Positions 1 to 9,019 of a stretch of 64,000 bases of DNA are shown here, one piece after another. The notes under the pieces are model-generated. The model was not told the DNA's origin and searched no databases. It saw only the letters and a program-made list of their open reading frames with translations. Origin of the DNA: G963704535 sp963704535 (GTDB taxonomy: Bacteria; Chloroflexota; Chloroflexia; Chloroflexales; Roseiflexaceae); assembly GCA_963704535.1 (NCBI GenBank), contig OY969916.1:7502001-7566000 (forward strand), given 5' to 3'. Both the position numbers and the translations under genes were made by a program. The stretch's first letter is position 1. The number at the start of each line of letters is the position of its first letter.

Positions 1-34
1 ATTTTCAATTCTCAATTGCTGCCAGGAGATCGCC

Positions 35-3000
35 ATGAGCATCTCGACCGAGCCCCAGCCCCCGGCCGGCGCCGCCGGCGCGGCCCGCCCCAGCCCCTAC
101 ATTGGCCCGCGCGCCTTCAAGACCGGCGAGACGCTCTACGGCCGCGAACGCGAGGTCATGGATCTGCTCGACCTGCTGATCGCCGAGCGGATCGTGCTGC
201 TCTACTCGCCCTCCGGCGCCGGCAAGACGTCGCTGGTCCAGGCGGCCCTGATCCCCCGGCTGGTCGAGGAGGGCTTCCTGGTGCTGCCGCCGGTGCGCGT
301 CAGTATGGAGCCGCCGACCCTGGTGAAGAACCGCTACACCTTCAGCGTGCTGCTCTCGCTGGAGGAGGGGCTGCGGCCCGACCAGCACACGCCGGTGAGC
401 GAGCTGGCCCAGATGGACCTGGCCGATTACCTGGCCCGGCACCCGCCCCCGGACGGCGCCCCTGAATCCGAGGTGCTGATCTTCGACCAGTTCGAGGAGA
501 TCCTGACGATCGACCCGAACGACCAGGCCGAAAAGCACGCGTTCTTCGCCCAGGTGGGCGCGGCGCTGCGCGACCGGCGGCGCTGGGCGCTGTTCTCGAT
601 GCGCGAGGACTACGTGGCCGCCCTGGCCCCGTACCTGCGCCCGCTGCCCACCCGGCTCAGCAACACCTACCGCCTGGACCTACTGGGCGAGGCCGCCGCC
701 CGGGCCGCCGCACAGCAGCCGGCCAGCACCGCCGGCGTAGCGTTCACCGAGGCGGCGGCCAGGAAGCTGATCGACGACCTGCGCCGGGTGCGTGTCCAGC
801 AATCGGAGGGCACCACCGAGGAGCAGCTCGGCCCGTATGTCGAGCCGGTTCAGCTCCAGGTCGTCTGCCTGCGGCTATGGGAGCATCTGCCGCCCGACGA
901 CCTGGAGATCGGCGAGGAAGATATTGCCGCAGTCGGCGATGTCGATAGCGCGCTTTCCGGCTACTACGCCGAGCGCATCGCCTGGGCCGCCGCCACGACC
1001 GGGGTCAGTGAGCGGGCCATCCGCGAGTGGTGCGACCGCCAGTTGATTACCGAGCAGGGCATCCGCGGGCAGGTGCTTCAAGGGCGCGAACGCAGCCAGG
1101 GCCTGGAGAACCGGGCCATCCGCATGCTGATCGAGGCGCACCTAGTGCGGGGCGAGAAGCGGCGCGGCGCGACCTGGTTCGAGCTGGCCCACGACCGGCT
1201 GATCAAGCCGATCCAGACCAATAACCTGGCCTGGCGCGAAGCCCACCTGAGCCCACTCCAGCGCCAGGCCGCCCTGTGGGATAGCCAGTACCGGCCCGAC
1301 GGCCTGCTGCTGCACGACCAGGAGTTGGCCGACGCCGGGCAGTGGGCCGCCGGCAACGCCGACGCGCTGACCGATGTCGAGAATGCTTTCCTGGAGGCCT
1401 GCCGCGAGAACCAGAGGGCAATCGAAAGCTCGCGGCGGACCGACCGGATCATCCGGCGGCTGGGGATCGGCGCGATGGTCGTAAGCTTGCTGGCGCTGGT
1501 TGCGCTAGCCTGGGCGTGGATCGAGCGGAACCAGGCGATCGACGCGCGCGGCACCGCGAGCGCCCGCGATCTGATGGCACAGTCACGCGCACTGCTCGAT
1601 ACCTACCCGCAACGCAGCCTGCTGCTGGCATTGGAGGCGTACAACATCGATCAGGGGAACCTGGAGGTCAATCTGCACTCCGAGGACGCCCTGCGCGAGG
1701 CACTGGCCAACGCCGGCGGGACTGTCCTACGCGGCCACACCAAAGCGGTTCGCTTCGCTGCCTTCAGCCCCGACAGTCGCTTGATCGCCACTGCCAGCGA
1801 CGATACGACCGCCATATTGTGGAAGATGGATAGCCAGCCGCCCACATCGACTGTGCTGCGCGGCCACGACAAACCGATAAGCGCTATCGCCTTCAGCCCC
1901 GACGGCCGCTGGCTCGCCACTGCCAGCGAAGATACGACCGCCCGGCTGTGGAATGTCGCGGCCCCGACATCGGCGCCGCTGGTGCTGTCCGGCCACGACG
2001 ATGCACTCAACGCGCTGGTGATCAGCGCCGACAGCCGCTGGCTCGTGACCGCCAGCGCCGATAAAACCGCCCGGCTGTGGGACCTGAACGCCCTGGCACG
2101 CGATCCGGCCGCGCCGGCGATCATCCTGCACGGCCACACCGACCAGGTCCGCGCCGTCGCGATCAGCTCCAATGGCCGCTGGGTCGTCACCGGGAGTGTT
2201 GACGATACGGCACGCCTGTGGGACCTCACTGCGCCCGATCCGAACGCCAACCCGATCGTTCTGCGCGGCCACACCGATACTATTCGCGCTGTGGCGATCA
2301 GCCCCAATGGCCGCTGGGTCGTCACCGCCAGCGACGATAGCACCGCACGTGTGTGGAGGCTGGCCGGACCGGACCCGGCAGCCCGGCCAATTATCTTGGA
2401 GGGCCATGTCGATGCGATTCGCGCCATCGCGATCGGCCCCAACAGCCGCTGGCTGGTGACCGCCAGCGACGACAGCACCGCCCGGCTGTGGGACCTGGAT
2501 GCGCCCGACCCGGCGGCCAGCGCAGTCGTCCTGCGCGGCCATACCGACCAGATCTGGACGGTGGCGATCAGCACCGACCTCCATTGGATCGTTACCGGCA
2601 GCCGCGACATCACGATCCGCCTGTGGGACCTGTCCTCCAAGGACCCATCCGCCGCGCCGATTATTCTGCGCGGCCACGAGGACGCAATCACCACTGTGGC
2701 GATCAGCCCCGACAACCGCTTGCTGGTCAGCGGCAACCTGGACGCCACCCCTCGCCTGTGGGGGCTGAACATCCCCTACACACCGGCCGTGCCGCTGGTC
2801 TTGCATGGACACACCAGCGCTGTCCGCGCCGTGCCGATCAGCCCCAATGGTCGCTGGGTCGTCACCGCCAGCGCCGACGGCACTGCTGGGCTGTGGGACC
2901 TGACAGTTCGGAACCCGGCGGCGCGCCCGGTGATCCTGCGCGACCACAAGAGGGCCATCCGCGAGGCAGTCATCAGCGCCGACAGCAACCGTCTGGTCAC

Positions 3001-4015
3001 CGTCAGCGATGACCAGACGGCCCGTGTGTGGGACCTGACCGCTGCGGACCCGGCGGCCAACCCGATCGTCCTGAGCGGCCACACCAAGTCGATCTGGAGC
3101 GTGGCGATCAGCCCCGACAGCCGCTGGGTGGCCACCGGGAGCCGCGACAATACCGTTCGAATCTGGGATCTGAACGTGCCCGCCGCCAACCCGCTGATCC
3201 TGAGCGGCCATAGCAACGTTATTCGAACGCTGGCCTTCAGTCCCGATGGCCATAAGCTCGTCAGCGGGAGCGATGATAAGACCATCCGTGTGTGGGAGCT
3301 GACAGCTCAGGACCCAAACGCCAATCCGCTCATACTGAATAAACATACCGGCGGCATCAGAATGGTGGCGTTCAGCCCCGATGGCCGCTGGCTGGTCAGC
3401 GCCGGCGCCGGCGGCGCGACCCTGCTGTGGGACCTGCGCGCGCCCGACCCCGCCGCCCGCCCGCGCGTGCTGAACGAAGATCCCAACTTCGACGTCAGGG
3501 TGGCGGCGATCAGCCCCGATGGCAAATGGATCGTCTCCGCCGGCGATGATGCCAAAACCCGGCTGTGGAACCTGGATGCCCTGACTCGCGATCCGGCGGC
3601 TCAACCATTCGTGCTTGGCGAGCACACCGCTCCCATCCGCTCGATCAGTATCAGCGCCGATAGCCACTGGCTCATCACCGCCGGCGAGGATACTAGCGCC
3701 CGCGTATGGGATCTGACCGCACGGGACCCATCGCGCGAGTCGACGATCCTGCCCGGCCACATCGGCCCGGTCTTGTCGGTTGGGATCAGCCCCGACGGCA
3801 AATGGATCGTCACCGGCAGCCAGGACTCGACCGCGCACCTTTGGACCGTGGTGTCGCAGGAGGAGGTGCGCAAGATGGCCTGCCAGACGGCCGGGCGCAA
3901 CCTGAGCCAGGACGAGTGGTCTCAGTACATACGCGACGGCAGCCCTTACCGCACGACTTGCCCCGACCAGCCACTAGGCGAGAACGCCCCGGAGGAACCT
4001 CGGGCCGGCGGTTGA
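35..4015 (+). CDS. STAND NTPase with C-terminal WD40 repeats
   Basis: The protein has 1326 residues. The N-terminal third is a STAND/AAA-type NTPase: a PYIGPRAF entry motif near residue 22, a Walker A (SPSGAGKTSL, about 57-67) and a Walker B (VLIFDQFEE, about 147-155). A single membrane segment lies at about 475-497. From residue 563 on there are 16 WD40 units, each beginning with a form of LxGHTxxI and most ending in a form of LWDL, enough for two propellers. STAND proteins are signal-sensing switches that oligomerise on ligand binding; here the propellers would be the sensor and the NTPase the switch, tethered to the membrane. AGGAG lies 8 bases before the ATG. The next gene on the same strand is a caspase-like peptidase, which suggests sensor plus executioner. 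The target is unknown; the domain calls are firm, the role is inferred. Confidence 0.92.
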   Translation: MSISTEPQPPAGAAGAARPSPYIGPRAFKTGETLYGREREVMDLLDLLIAERIVLLYSPSGAGKTSLVQAALIPRLVEEGFLVLPPVRVSMEPPTLVKNRYTFSVLLSLEEGLRPDQHTPVSELAQMDLADYLARHPPPDGAPESEVLIFDQFEEILTIDPNDQAEKHAFFAQVGAALRDRRRWALFSMREDYVAALAPYLRPLPTRLSNTYRLDLLGEAAARAAAQQPASTAGVAFTEAAARKLIDDLRRVRVQQSEGTTEEQLGPYVEPVQLQVVCLRLWEHLPPDDLEIGEEDIAAVGDVDSALSGYYAERIAWAAATTGVSERAIREWCDRQLITEQGIRGQVLQGRERSQGLENRAIRMLIEAHLVRGEKRRGATWFELAHDRLIKPIQTNNLAWREAHLSPLQRQAALWDSQYRPDGLLLHDQELADAGQWAAGNADALTDVENAFLEACRENQRAIESSRRTDRIIRRLGIGAMVVSLLALVALAWAWIERNQAIDARGTASARDLMAQSRALLDTYPQRSLLLALEAYNIDQGNLEVNLHSEDALREALANAGGTVLRGHTKAVRFAAFSPDSRLIATASDDTTAILWKMDSQPPTSTVLRGHDKPISAIAFSPDGRWLATASEDTTARLWNVAAPTSAPLVLSGHDDALNALVISADSRWLVTASADKTARLWDLNALARDPAAPAIILHGHTDQVRAVAISSNGRWVVTGSVDDTARLWDLTAPDPNANPIVLRGHTDTIRAVAISPNGRWVVTASDDSTARVWRLAGPDPAARPIILEGHVDAIRAIAIGPNSRWLVTASDDSTARLWDLDAPDPAASAVVLRGHTDQIWTVAISTDLHWIVTGSRDITIRLWDLSSKDPSAAPIILRGHEDAITTVAISPDNRLLVSGNLDATPRLWGLNIPYTPAVPLVLHGHTSAVRAVPISPNGRWVVTASADGTAGLWDLTVRNPAARPVILRDHKRAIREAVISADSNRLVTVSDDQTARVWDLTAADPAANPIVLSGHTKSIWSVAISPDSRWVATGSRDNTVRIWDLNVPAANPLILSGHSNVIRTLAFSPDGHKLVSGSDDKTIRVWELTAQDPNANPLILNKHTGGIRMVAFSPDGRWLVSAGAGGATLLWDLRAPDPAARPRVLNEDPNFDVRVAAISPDGKWIVSAGDDAKTRLWNLDALTRDPAAQPFVLGEHTAPIRSISISADSHWLITAGEDTSARVWDLTARDPSRESTILPGHIGPVLSVGISPDGKWIVTGSQDSTAHLWTVVSQEEVRKMACQTAGRNLSQDEWSQYIRDGSPYRTTCPDQPLGENAPEEPRAGG

Positions 4016-4396
4016 AACCGCGCCTGATGAGCCTGTGGCTGACCGTCCACCTGCGTGGACGGCGCCAGATCCCCGTCTGCGCAGGCGGACGACCGGCGGA
4101 ACGCCCACGAGGCGCGATTTCAATCGCCCACAAAAATATATGTCACATCCCCGCGCTTGACACCGTTGCTATACTACGGTCATCAGGGGCCGCTCCCTGG
4201 CCCACATCACCGCATCCATCGCACCGCGCTCCATCCCCTGATAATCGGAACCCTCCATTTTGTACCTGCTCGGAGCGAAACACGCGACCAAGCTGGCCCC
4301 CCACAGCACTTCAGTGTGGGTGCTGGGGCACCTGCGTGCGAGGGACCACGACGATACGCCGCCGGACTATGCGGCGACTGAACAGGAGCCGAGCCC
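4016..4396. other. intergenic spacer with a possible promoter
   Basis: No gene is seen in these 381 bases. An extended -10-like string, TGCTATACT, lies at 4167-4175 and could drive the peptidase gene; no convincing -35 box accompanies it. The first 100 bases carry a few short GC-rich inverted repeats and no T-tract, so no clear terminator for the STAND gene. Confidence 0.35.
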
Positions 4397-6419
4397 ATGA
4401 GCAGTGAAGACGAGCTGATCTTCATCAACGGCATCGACGGCGCCACCGGCGAGTACCTGCTGGAGCCGACCAGCCCGCAGCAGATCGCCAAGGTCGCGCG
4501 GGGCGAGAAGCTGGACCCGCAGGACCGCTTCACCCAGGAGCTTAAGAATAAGGCGCGCCAAGTCAAGGGCGAAACGCATTATGTGATCGAGGAAGGCAGG
4601 GACCCTGCCAAGCTGGAGGAATGTGGCTGGGGTGTGATCTTCGCCCACGACGTCGACCCGGCCGTGCGCGACGCGTTGCGCGAGCTACTGGATCACCGCC
4701 GCGCCCAGGCGACCAAGATCGACGAGCAATTCTACAAAGAGTATATCGGCCCCCTGGCCTACCGCCCCGGCGAGACCAAGAATCGAGTTCACCAGCCGCC
4801 ACGGTGCTGTGCCTGGGCCGGTCAAGCCGGAAAATATGCCCTACTACCTGCTGATCGTCGGCAGCCCCGAGTTGATCCCGTACAGCTTCCAGTACCAGCT
4901 CGACGTGCAGTACGCGGTCGGACGGATCCACTTCGGCACGCTCGAAGAGTACGCCCAATACGCCCGTAGCGTGGTCGAGGCCGAGACCTCCGGCAAGCTC
5001 AAGCTGGCACGCCAGGCGACCTTCTTCGGCGTCCAGAACGCCAATGACGGCGCTACCCAGATGAGCGCGCCCCAGCTCATCAGCCCGCTGGCCGACCATC
5101 TGGCGCAAGATAAGGATCTGGCGGGCTGGAAGTTCCAGACACTGCTCAGCGATGACGCGACCAAGGCCCGGCTGGGCACGCTGCTGGGCGGCGCCGAGAC
5201 TCCGGCGCTACTATTTACCGCCAGCCACGGCATGGGCTTCCCCAACGGCGACCCGCGCCAACTGCCCCACCAGGGCGCGCTGCTGTGTCAGGACTGGCCG
5301 GGGCCGCGCGCCTGGCGCCAGCCCATCCCTGAGAAATTCTATTTCTCCGGCGACGATGTCGGCGACGACGCCCGACTGCTTGGCACGATCGCCTTCTTTT
5401 TCGCCTGCTACGGCGCCGGCACCCCCAAGATGGACGAGTTCGCCCGCCAGGCCTTCAAGGATGCCCGCGCGGAGATCGCCCCGCACGCCTTCCTGGCGCC
5501 GCTGCCAAGGCGGCTGCTCAGCCACCCCAAGGGCGGCGCCCTAGCTGTCGTCGGCCATGTCGAGCGCGCCTGGAGCTACTCGTTTAAGTGGGCGCAGACC
5601 GGGAAGCAGCTCGCGACCTACGAGAGCACACTCAAGCGCCTGATGGACGGCTACCCGATCGGCAACGCACTTGAGTACTTTAACGGGCGCTATGCCGAGA
5701 TCTCCTCTGATCTGAACGCCGAGCTTGAGGAGATCTCATTCGGCAAGACCTCCGACGACTACGCGCTGGCCGGCATGTGGACCTCCAATAACGACGCCCG
5801 TAACTTTATCGTCATCGGCGACCCGGCGGTGCGGCTGGTCCTCACCAATGACAAGAGCGCCGAGCGACCGGCGCTCGATATGGGCATCAAGATCACTTCG
5901 AAGCCTCAAGCGGGCATGCCGGCACCAACTCCGGCGGCAGCGCCCGCCGATACGGCGCCGGCTAAGGCACCGACCTTCAGCAGCCCACCCGAGCCGGCCG
6001 CGCCAGCCGCAGCCGTGGAGCCGGCCGCCGCGCCGGCCGAGCAGTTCGGCCTGCTCGACCCGCTCAACGATCTGCGCGCCAGCCTGACGGACACGCTCAA
6101 GCAGCTCGCCACCTCGCTACGCAAGGCGATCAACGATGCGACGACGCTGGAGGTGACCACATCCGTTAGCGGCGACATGAGCGCCGTGACGTACGACTCC
6201 GAGGGGCGGCGGTTCAGCGACTCGGCCCGGCGCCTGGCGGTGACTCAGATCCGGCTCAATGGCGATACCCACAACTGCATCCCCGAGGAGCCGCTGGACC
6301 AGGCGCTGTGGGCGATCCACGCCGACGCGGTCCAGCGGGCCGAGGCCAATCGAGCCGAGCTGATCAAATCGCTGGCGTCGGCTGCGGCCGAACTGCTGAA
6401 AACGTTGAAGGGGATCTGA
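4397..6419 (+). CDS. Caspase-like (clan CD, C25-like) cysteine peptidase, frameshifted
   Basis: Two overlapping frames form one protein of about 673 residues. The first runs from ATG 4397 to about 4780, and the second continues as TKIEFTSRHGAVPGPVKPEN. Removing one A at 4781-4782 joins them perfectly. The core shows an LLIVGSPELIPY strand, a histidine in TASHGMGF (about residue 277) and a cysteine in FFACYGAGTP (about 336). This His-Gly then Ala-Cys spacing is that of clan CD peptidases (caspases, gingipains, CHAT). An Ala/Pro-rich linker at about 515-550 leads to a C-terminal alpha-helical tail. It lies 381 bases after the STAND-WD40 gene and 2 bases before the next gene. I infer an executioner protease switched on by the STAND protein. 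The exact family is uncertain because only the dyad motifs are recognisable by eye. Confidence 0.75.
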
Positions 6420-6421
6420 GG

Positions 6422-7180
6422 ATGGGCACGCCTGAGCGCCGGCCGGCAGTCTTCGAGCTGCACGACACTGCGGCGGCCACGGCGACTCCCGATATCTTTG
6501 GCCTCTGGGTGACCGCGCCGCTCGCCTTCGACACGGCGGGCGCGGACGACGCGCCGCTGTGGCGGGCCAACCTCGCGGCCGACCTGCAGGCGGCGGCGTC
6601 ACAGCTTGCCGGCGGCGAGGCGCTGCTGGACTCCTCCCACCAGGCGCTGGCCTCGGCCGCCGAACGGCTCAACGCGCTCGCTAGGGGGCGCCTGGCCGGC
6701 CAGGCGTTTGACGTCGCCATGCTCCCGCAGCCGGAGACTGAGCTGATCGATATGTTGAGCGATCTGGGTGCGGGTGGCGCGGTCAGTTTTGGGCTGGGAG
6801 ATCGCCTGGCCGCCGGCTGGGAGCAGGCGGCCGGGCAGTTCCAGAGGTTTGTCGGCCAGGTGCGCGAGTTGATCGCATCGCACGCGCACGTGGAGACCCG
6901 GCTCCAGGGGCAGGCCCAGCCATTCGGGCGAACTGTCGTCGGCTGGCTCGGCGACACCGAGACGGTATGGGTGACTGGGGTGGATCTCGCCCAAACGGAG
7001 CTGCACGAGCGCACCGTCACGCTGGCGCTGCGCTCGCGCGCCACGCTGCTCAGGACCTTCGTGGTCGCCGCGCGGGGCGCCGTCACGCTCTCGGCAATGC
7101 TTGCCACTCCGGGCGGGGTGCTCCTGGCGCTGCCGGCGGCCTGGCGGTTCATCAACCAGGTGTTGGCCGAGCAGAATTGA
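6422..7180 (+). CDS. Unknown protein of the STAND/peptidase cassette
   Basis: This is a 252-residue protein I cannot assign to a family. The start at 6422 is 2 bases after the peptidase stop and follows a GGGGATCTGAGG ribosome-binding site inside the peptidase end, so the two are translationally coupled. The middle is Ala/Leu-rich and helical (about 60-180). The C-terminal 45 residues contain a hydrophobic stretch, about 205-240 (TLSAMLATPGGVLLALPAAW), that could insert in a membrane. That suggests a membrane-acting effector, a substrate of the peptidase or a structural partner. The stop codon sits inside a run of AATTGAG heptamers that continues downstream. Confidence 0.7.
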   Translation: MGTPERRPAVFELHDTAAATATPDIFGLWVTAPLAFDTAGADDAPLWRANLAADLQAAASQLAGGEALLDSSHQALASAAERLNALARGRLAGQAFDVAMLPQPETELIDMLSDLGAGGAVSFGLGDRLAAGWEQAAGQFQRFVGQVRELIASHAHVETRLQGQAQPFGRTVVGWLGDTETVWVTGVDLAQTELHERTVTLALRSRATLLRTFVVAARGAVTLSAMLATPGGVLLALPAAWRFINQVLAEQN

Positions 7181-7285
7181 AAATTGAGAATTGAGAATTG
7201 AGAACCTGGCGGCCACAGAGGGCCTGCCCTACAGGGTTCGGGTGGTCGGTTCTTTGTTCTTTGTTCTTTGTTCTTTGTTCTTGGC
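7181..7285. repeat. Heptanucleotide tandem repeats (AATTGAG and TTTGTTC units)
   Basis: Two short arrays lie between converging genes: AATTGAG repeated about four times at 7176-7204, overlapping the stop of the unknown cassette gene, and TTTGTTC repeated about five times at 7247-7281. They belong to the family of 7-base tandem repeats seen throughout the window. Confidence 0.85.
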
Positions 7286-7287
7286 TG

Positions 7288-7524
7288 CTAGCGTAGCACG
7301 TCGGCGACCTTGATCGCGACGCTGGCGATGAAGACGACGACCAAAGGCACGATCGCGATGTTCAGCGCCCGGCCGATTTGCCGAGCCCGCTGGCTCTCCA
7401 GCCCGCCGATCAGTTCCTTCTGGACGAGCAGTGCGATCAAGGTCAGCACGACGATCAGGGTCAGCGAGGCGGCCGCTGCGGTTGTCAGGGCAACGGTGGT
7501 CGTGGTGGTCACAGTGGTAATCAT
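7288..7524 (-). CDS. Small two-helix membrane protein
   Basis: A 78-residue protein with two predicted membrane segments (about 11-34 and 53-76) separated by a charged loop with QKELIGGLESQRARQ. The start at 7524 is chosen because AGGA lies 9 bases upstream and the first membrane segment follows directly; an upstream extension of the frame is AT-rich and lacks a site. It converges on the STAND cassette. Two-helix proteins of this size can be holin-like or toxin-like, but nothing beyond topology supports that. Confidence 0.55.
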   Translation of the reverse strand: MITTVTTTTTVALTTAAAASLTLIVVLTLIALLVQKELIGGLESQRARQIGRALNIAIVPLVVVFIASVAIKVADVLR

Positions 7525-7909
7525 TTCGGGTCCTCTTTTGCTAGAATGTCTGGTTGTGATGATGATTCGGCCCATTTCGAGTATATCACCCATCAAGCGG
7601 GTTTTATAGTTCGAAATATTGCAGTATCGTAGAGAGATATAGACGATTTCTTGTATGTTGGTTGTTATACACTTCATTAGTATTATTGTAAGTAGCATTC
7701 AGAGGGTGATCGGAAAATATAGCGCTTTTTTGACGCCTATTTTCAGGTGTGGTTGTGCCTTCCATCCACAAATGAATTTGTGACCTGAAATTGCAAACAC
7801 GTTAAAACGTGTTCGAAATCGTTCTTTAACGTGTTTTAACACGTTTGCTGTTTTAGGCATCGAATTTATTCGATGATGGCGGATAGTTTCCAAACGCCCT
7901 CTGGCTGTA
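7525..7909. other. Spacer with nested inverted repeats
   Basis: No gene is seen. It contains two 18-base inverted repeats with arms AACACGTT/AACGTGTT (7796-7813) and AACGTGTT/AACACGTT (7828-7845). It also contains CACAAAT/ATTTGTG enclosed by TTTCAGGT/ACCTGAAA (about 7740-7790). These follow the 3' end of the minus-strand glycan operon. They could be protein-binding operators or RNA hairpins ending that transcript; the run of six T's at 7723-7728 is compatible with either. Confidence 0.5.
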
Positions 7910-9019
7910 CTAGACCACGGCGCCGCGCGCCAGCGACTGCGGCTCGACGCCGAGGGCCTGGGCGATCCGGCCCAACTGCTCCGGCTGGGCCATGCGTAGC
8001 CCATGCTCGATCTCGGCTAGCAGACGGGCCGGGATGCCAGTCTGCTGGCCTAGATCGCTGTAGGTGAGGCCCTGGTCGCGCCGCAGGACGCGGATGCTGC
8101 TCGGCGCCGGCACGCCGGGCCGGGGCGCGGCGCCGCGCACCACTGACCGCAGCATCACCAGATCGACCCCGATGATCGCGACCGCCGTCCCGCCCCAGAT
8201 CGCCCACGGCGCGGCGGCGGCGATCTGGCTGGACGGGTTGGCCGTCACGTACGGCATGATCAGAAACAGCGTCACATTGGTTAGCCCGTGGGCCAGTGTG
8301 ACCCCCAGGATCGAGCCGCCCCAGCGCACGATCTGCCCGAATAGCAGCCCCACCGCAAAGACGAACACCACATCGGACACCGAGAGGTAGCCGATATGGA
8401 GCACTGCAAAGAGCAGCGCCACGTAGACCAGCGTCCAGCGCCCCAGCACCGGCGCCGCGACCGCCTGGAGCAGCCCGCGGAAGATGACCTCCTCGGTGAA
8501 GCCGGTGAAGATCACCAGGCTCAGGGCCGGCAGCAGCACCGCGCGCCAGGCGTAGGTGCCAACCAGCGGCGCCGGCTGGAGGATGAAGTACTCGATCGCG
8601 CCGAGGCCCAGCCCGCCGCCGATCAGCATCAGTTGCAGCGGGAGGTTGCCGGCGCGCAGGCCCAACTCGCGACGGGACATCCCCAGCAGCTTGACGATCA
8701 TCCAGGCCGCGATCAGCAGCGGGATCGCCACGAGCGGGTACCAGGCCACTTGCGGGAACCGGGTGAGCGGCAGCGCCAATGAGAGCAGGCGGATCAGCGG
8801 CGCCAGCGTCAGCGCCAGGGTCAGCCGGCGGCCCTCGGTGAGCTGCCCGATCGCCCCGTGGAGCGTCATCCCGACCAGCAGCGCCGCGTGGATGACCATG
8901 CCAAGCTGCGGATGGACCGCCGAGGTGACGATCTCGGCCGCAGTGATCAGCAGCAGGTAGCCCCAGAGCAGCCAGATTGGCCGGCCCGCACTGCGCCGGA
9001 GCACCGTCGTGATGTGCAT
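7910..9019 (-). CDS. CPBP-family intramembrane protease with C-terminal HTH
   Basis: A 369-residue polytopic membrane protein. The CPBP (Abi/CaaX-protease-like) signature is complete: EEVIFR at about residue 210, a histidine in AVLHIGY, and GVTLAHGLTN near 280. After the last membrane segment there is a helix-turn-helix region of XRE type (LTYSDLGQQTGIPARLLAEIE), an uncommon appendage. The start at 9019 is chosen for a strong GGAGGAG five bases upstream. The frame is open into the flippase gene above, so a fusion cannot be excluded. It is the last gene of the glycan operon. CPBP proteins act as membrane proteases or scaffolds; the substrate is unknown. Confidence 0.8.
   Translation of the reverse strand: MHITTVLRRSAGRPIWLLWGYLLLITAAEIVTSAVHPQLGMVIHAALLVGMTLHGAIGQLTEGRRLTLALTLAPLIRLLSLALPLTRFPQVAWYPLVAIPLLIAAWMIVKLLGMSRRELGLRAGNLPLQLMLIGGGLGLGAIEYFILQPAPLVGTYAWRAVLLPALSLVIFTGFTEEVIFRGLLQAVAAPVLGRWTLVYVALLFAVLHIGYLSVSDVVFVFAVGLLFGQIVRWGGSILGVTLAHGLTNVTLFLIMPYVTANPSSQIAAAAPWAIWGGTAVAIIGVDLVMLRSVVRGAAPRPGVPAPSSIRVLRRDQGLTYSDLGQQTGIPARLLAEIEHGLRMAQPEQLGRIAQALGVEPQSLARGAVV

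Noticed and set aside
1727..3838. Long open frame antisense to the WD40 region
   Set aside because: It mirrors the codon bias and repeats of the WD40 gene, has no ribosome-binding site and no recognisable domain.
4157..4175. TTGACA and TATACT as a classical promoter pair
   Set aside because: The spacing is only 7 bases, too short for sigma-70; only the extended -10 reading is kept as a weak possibility.
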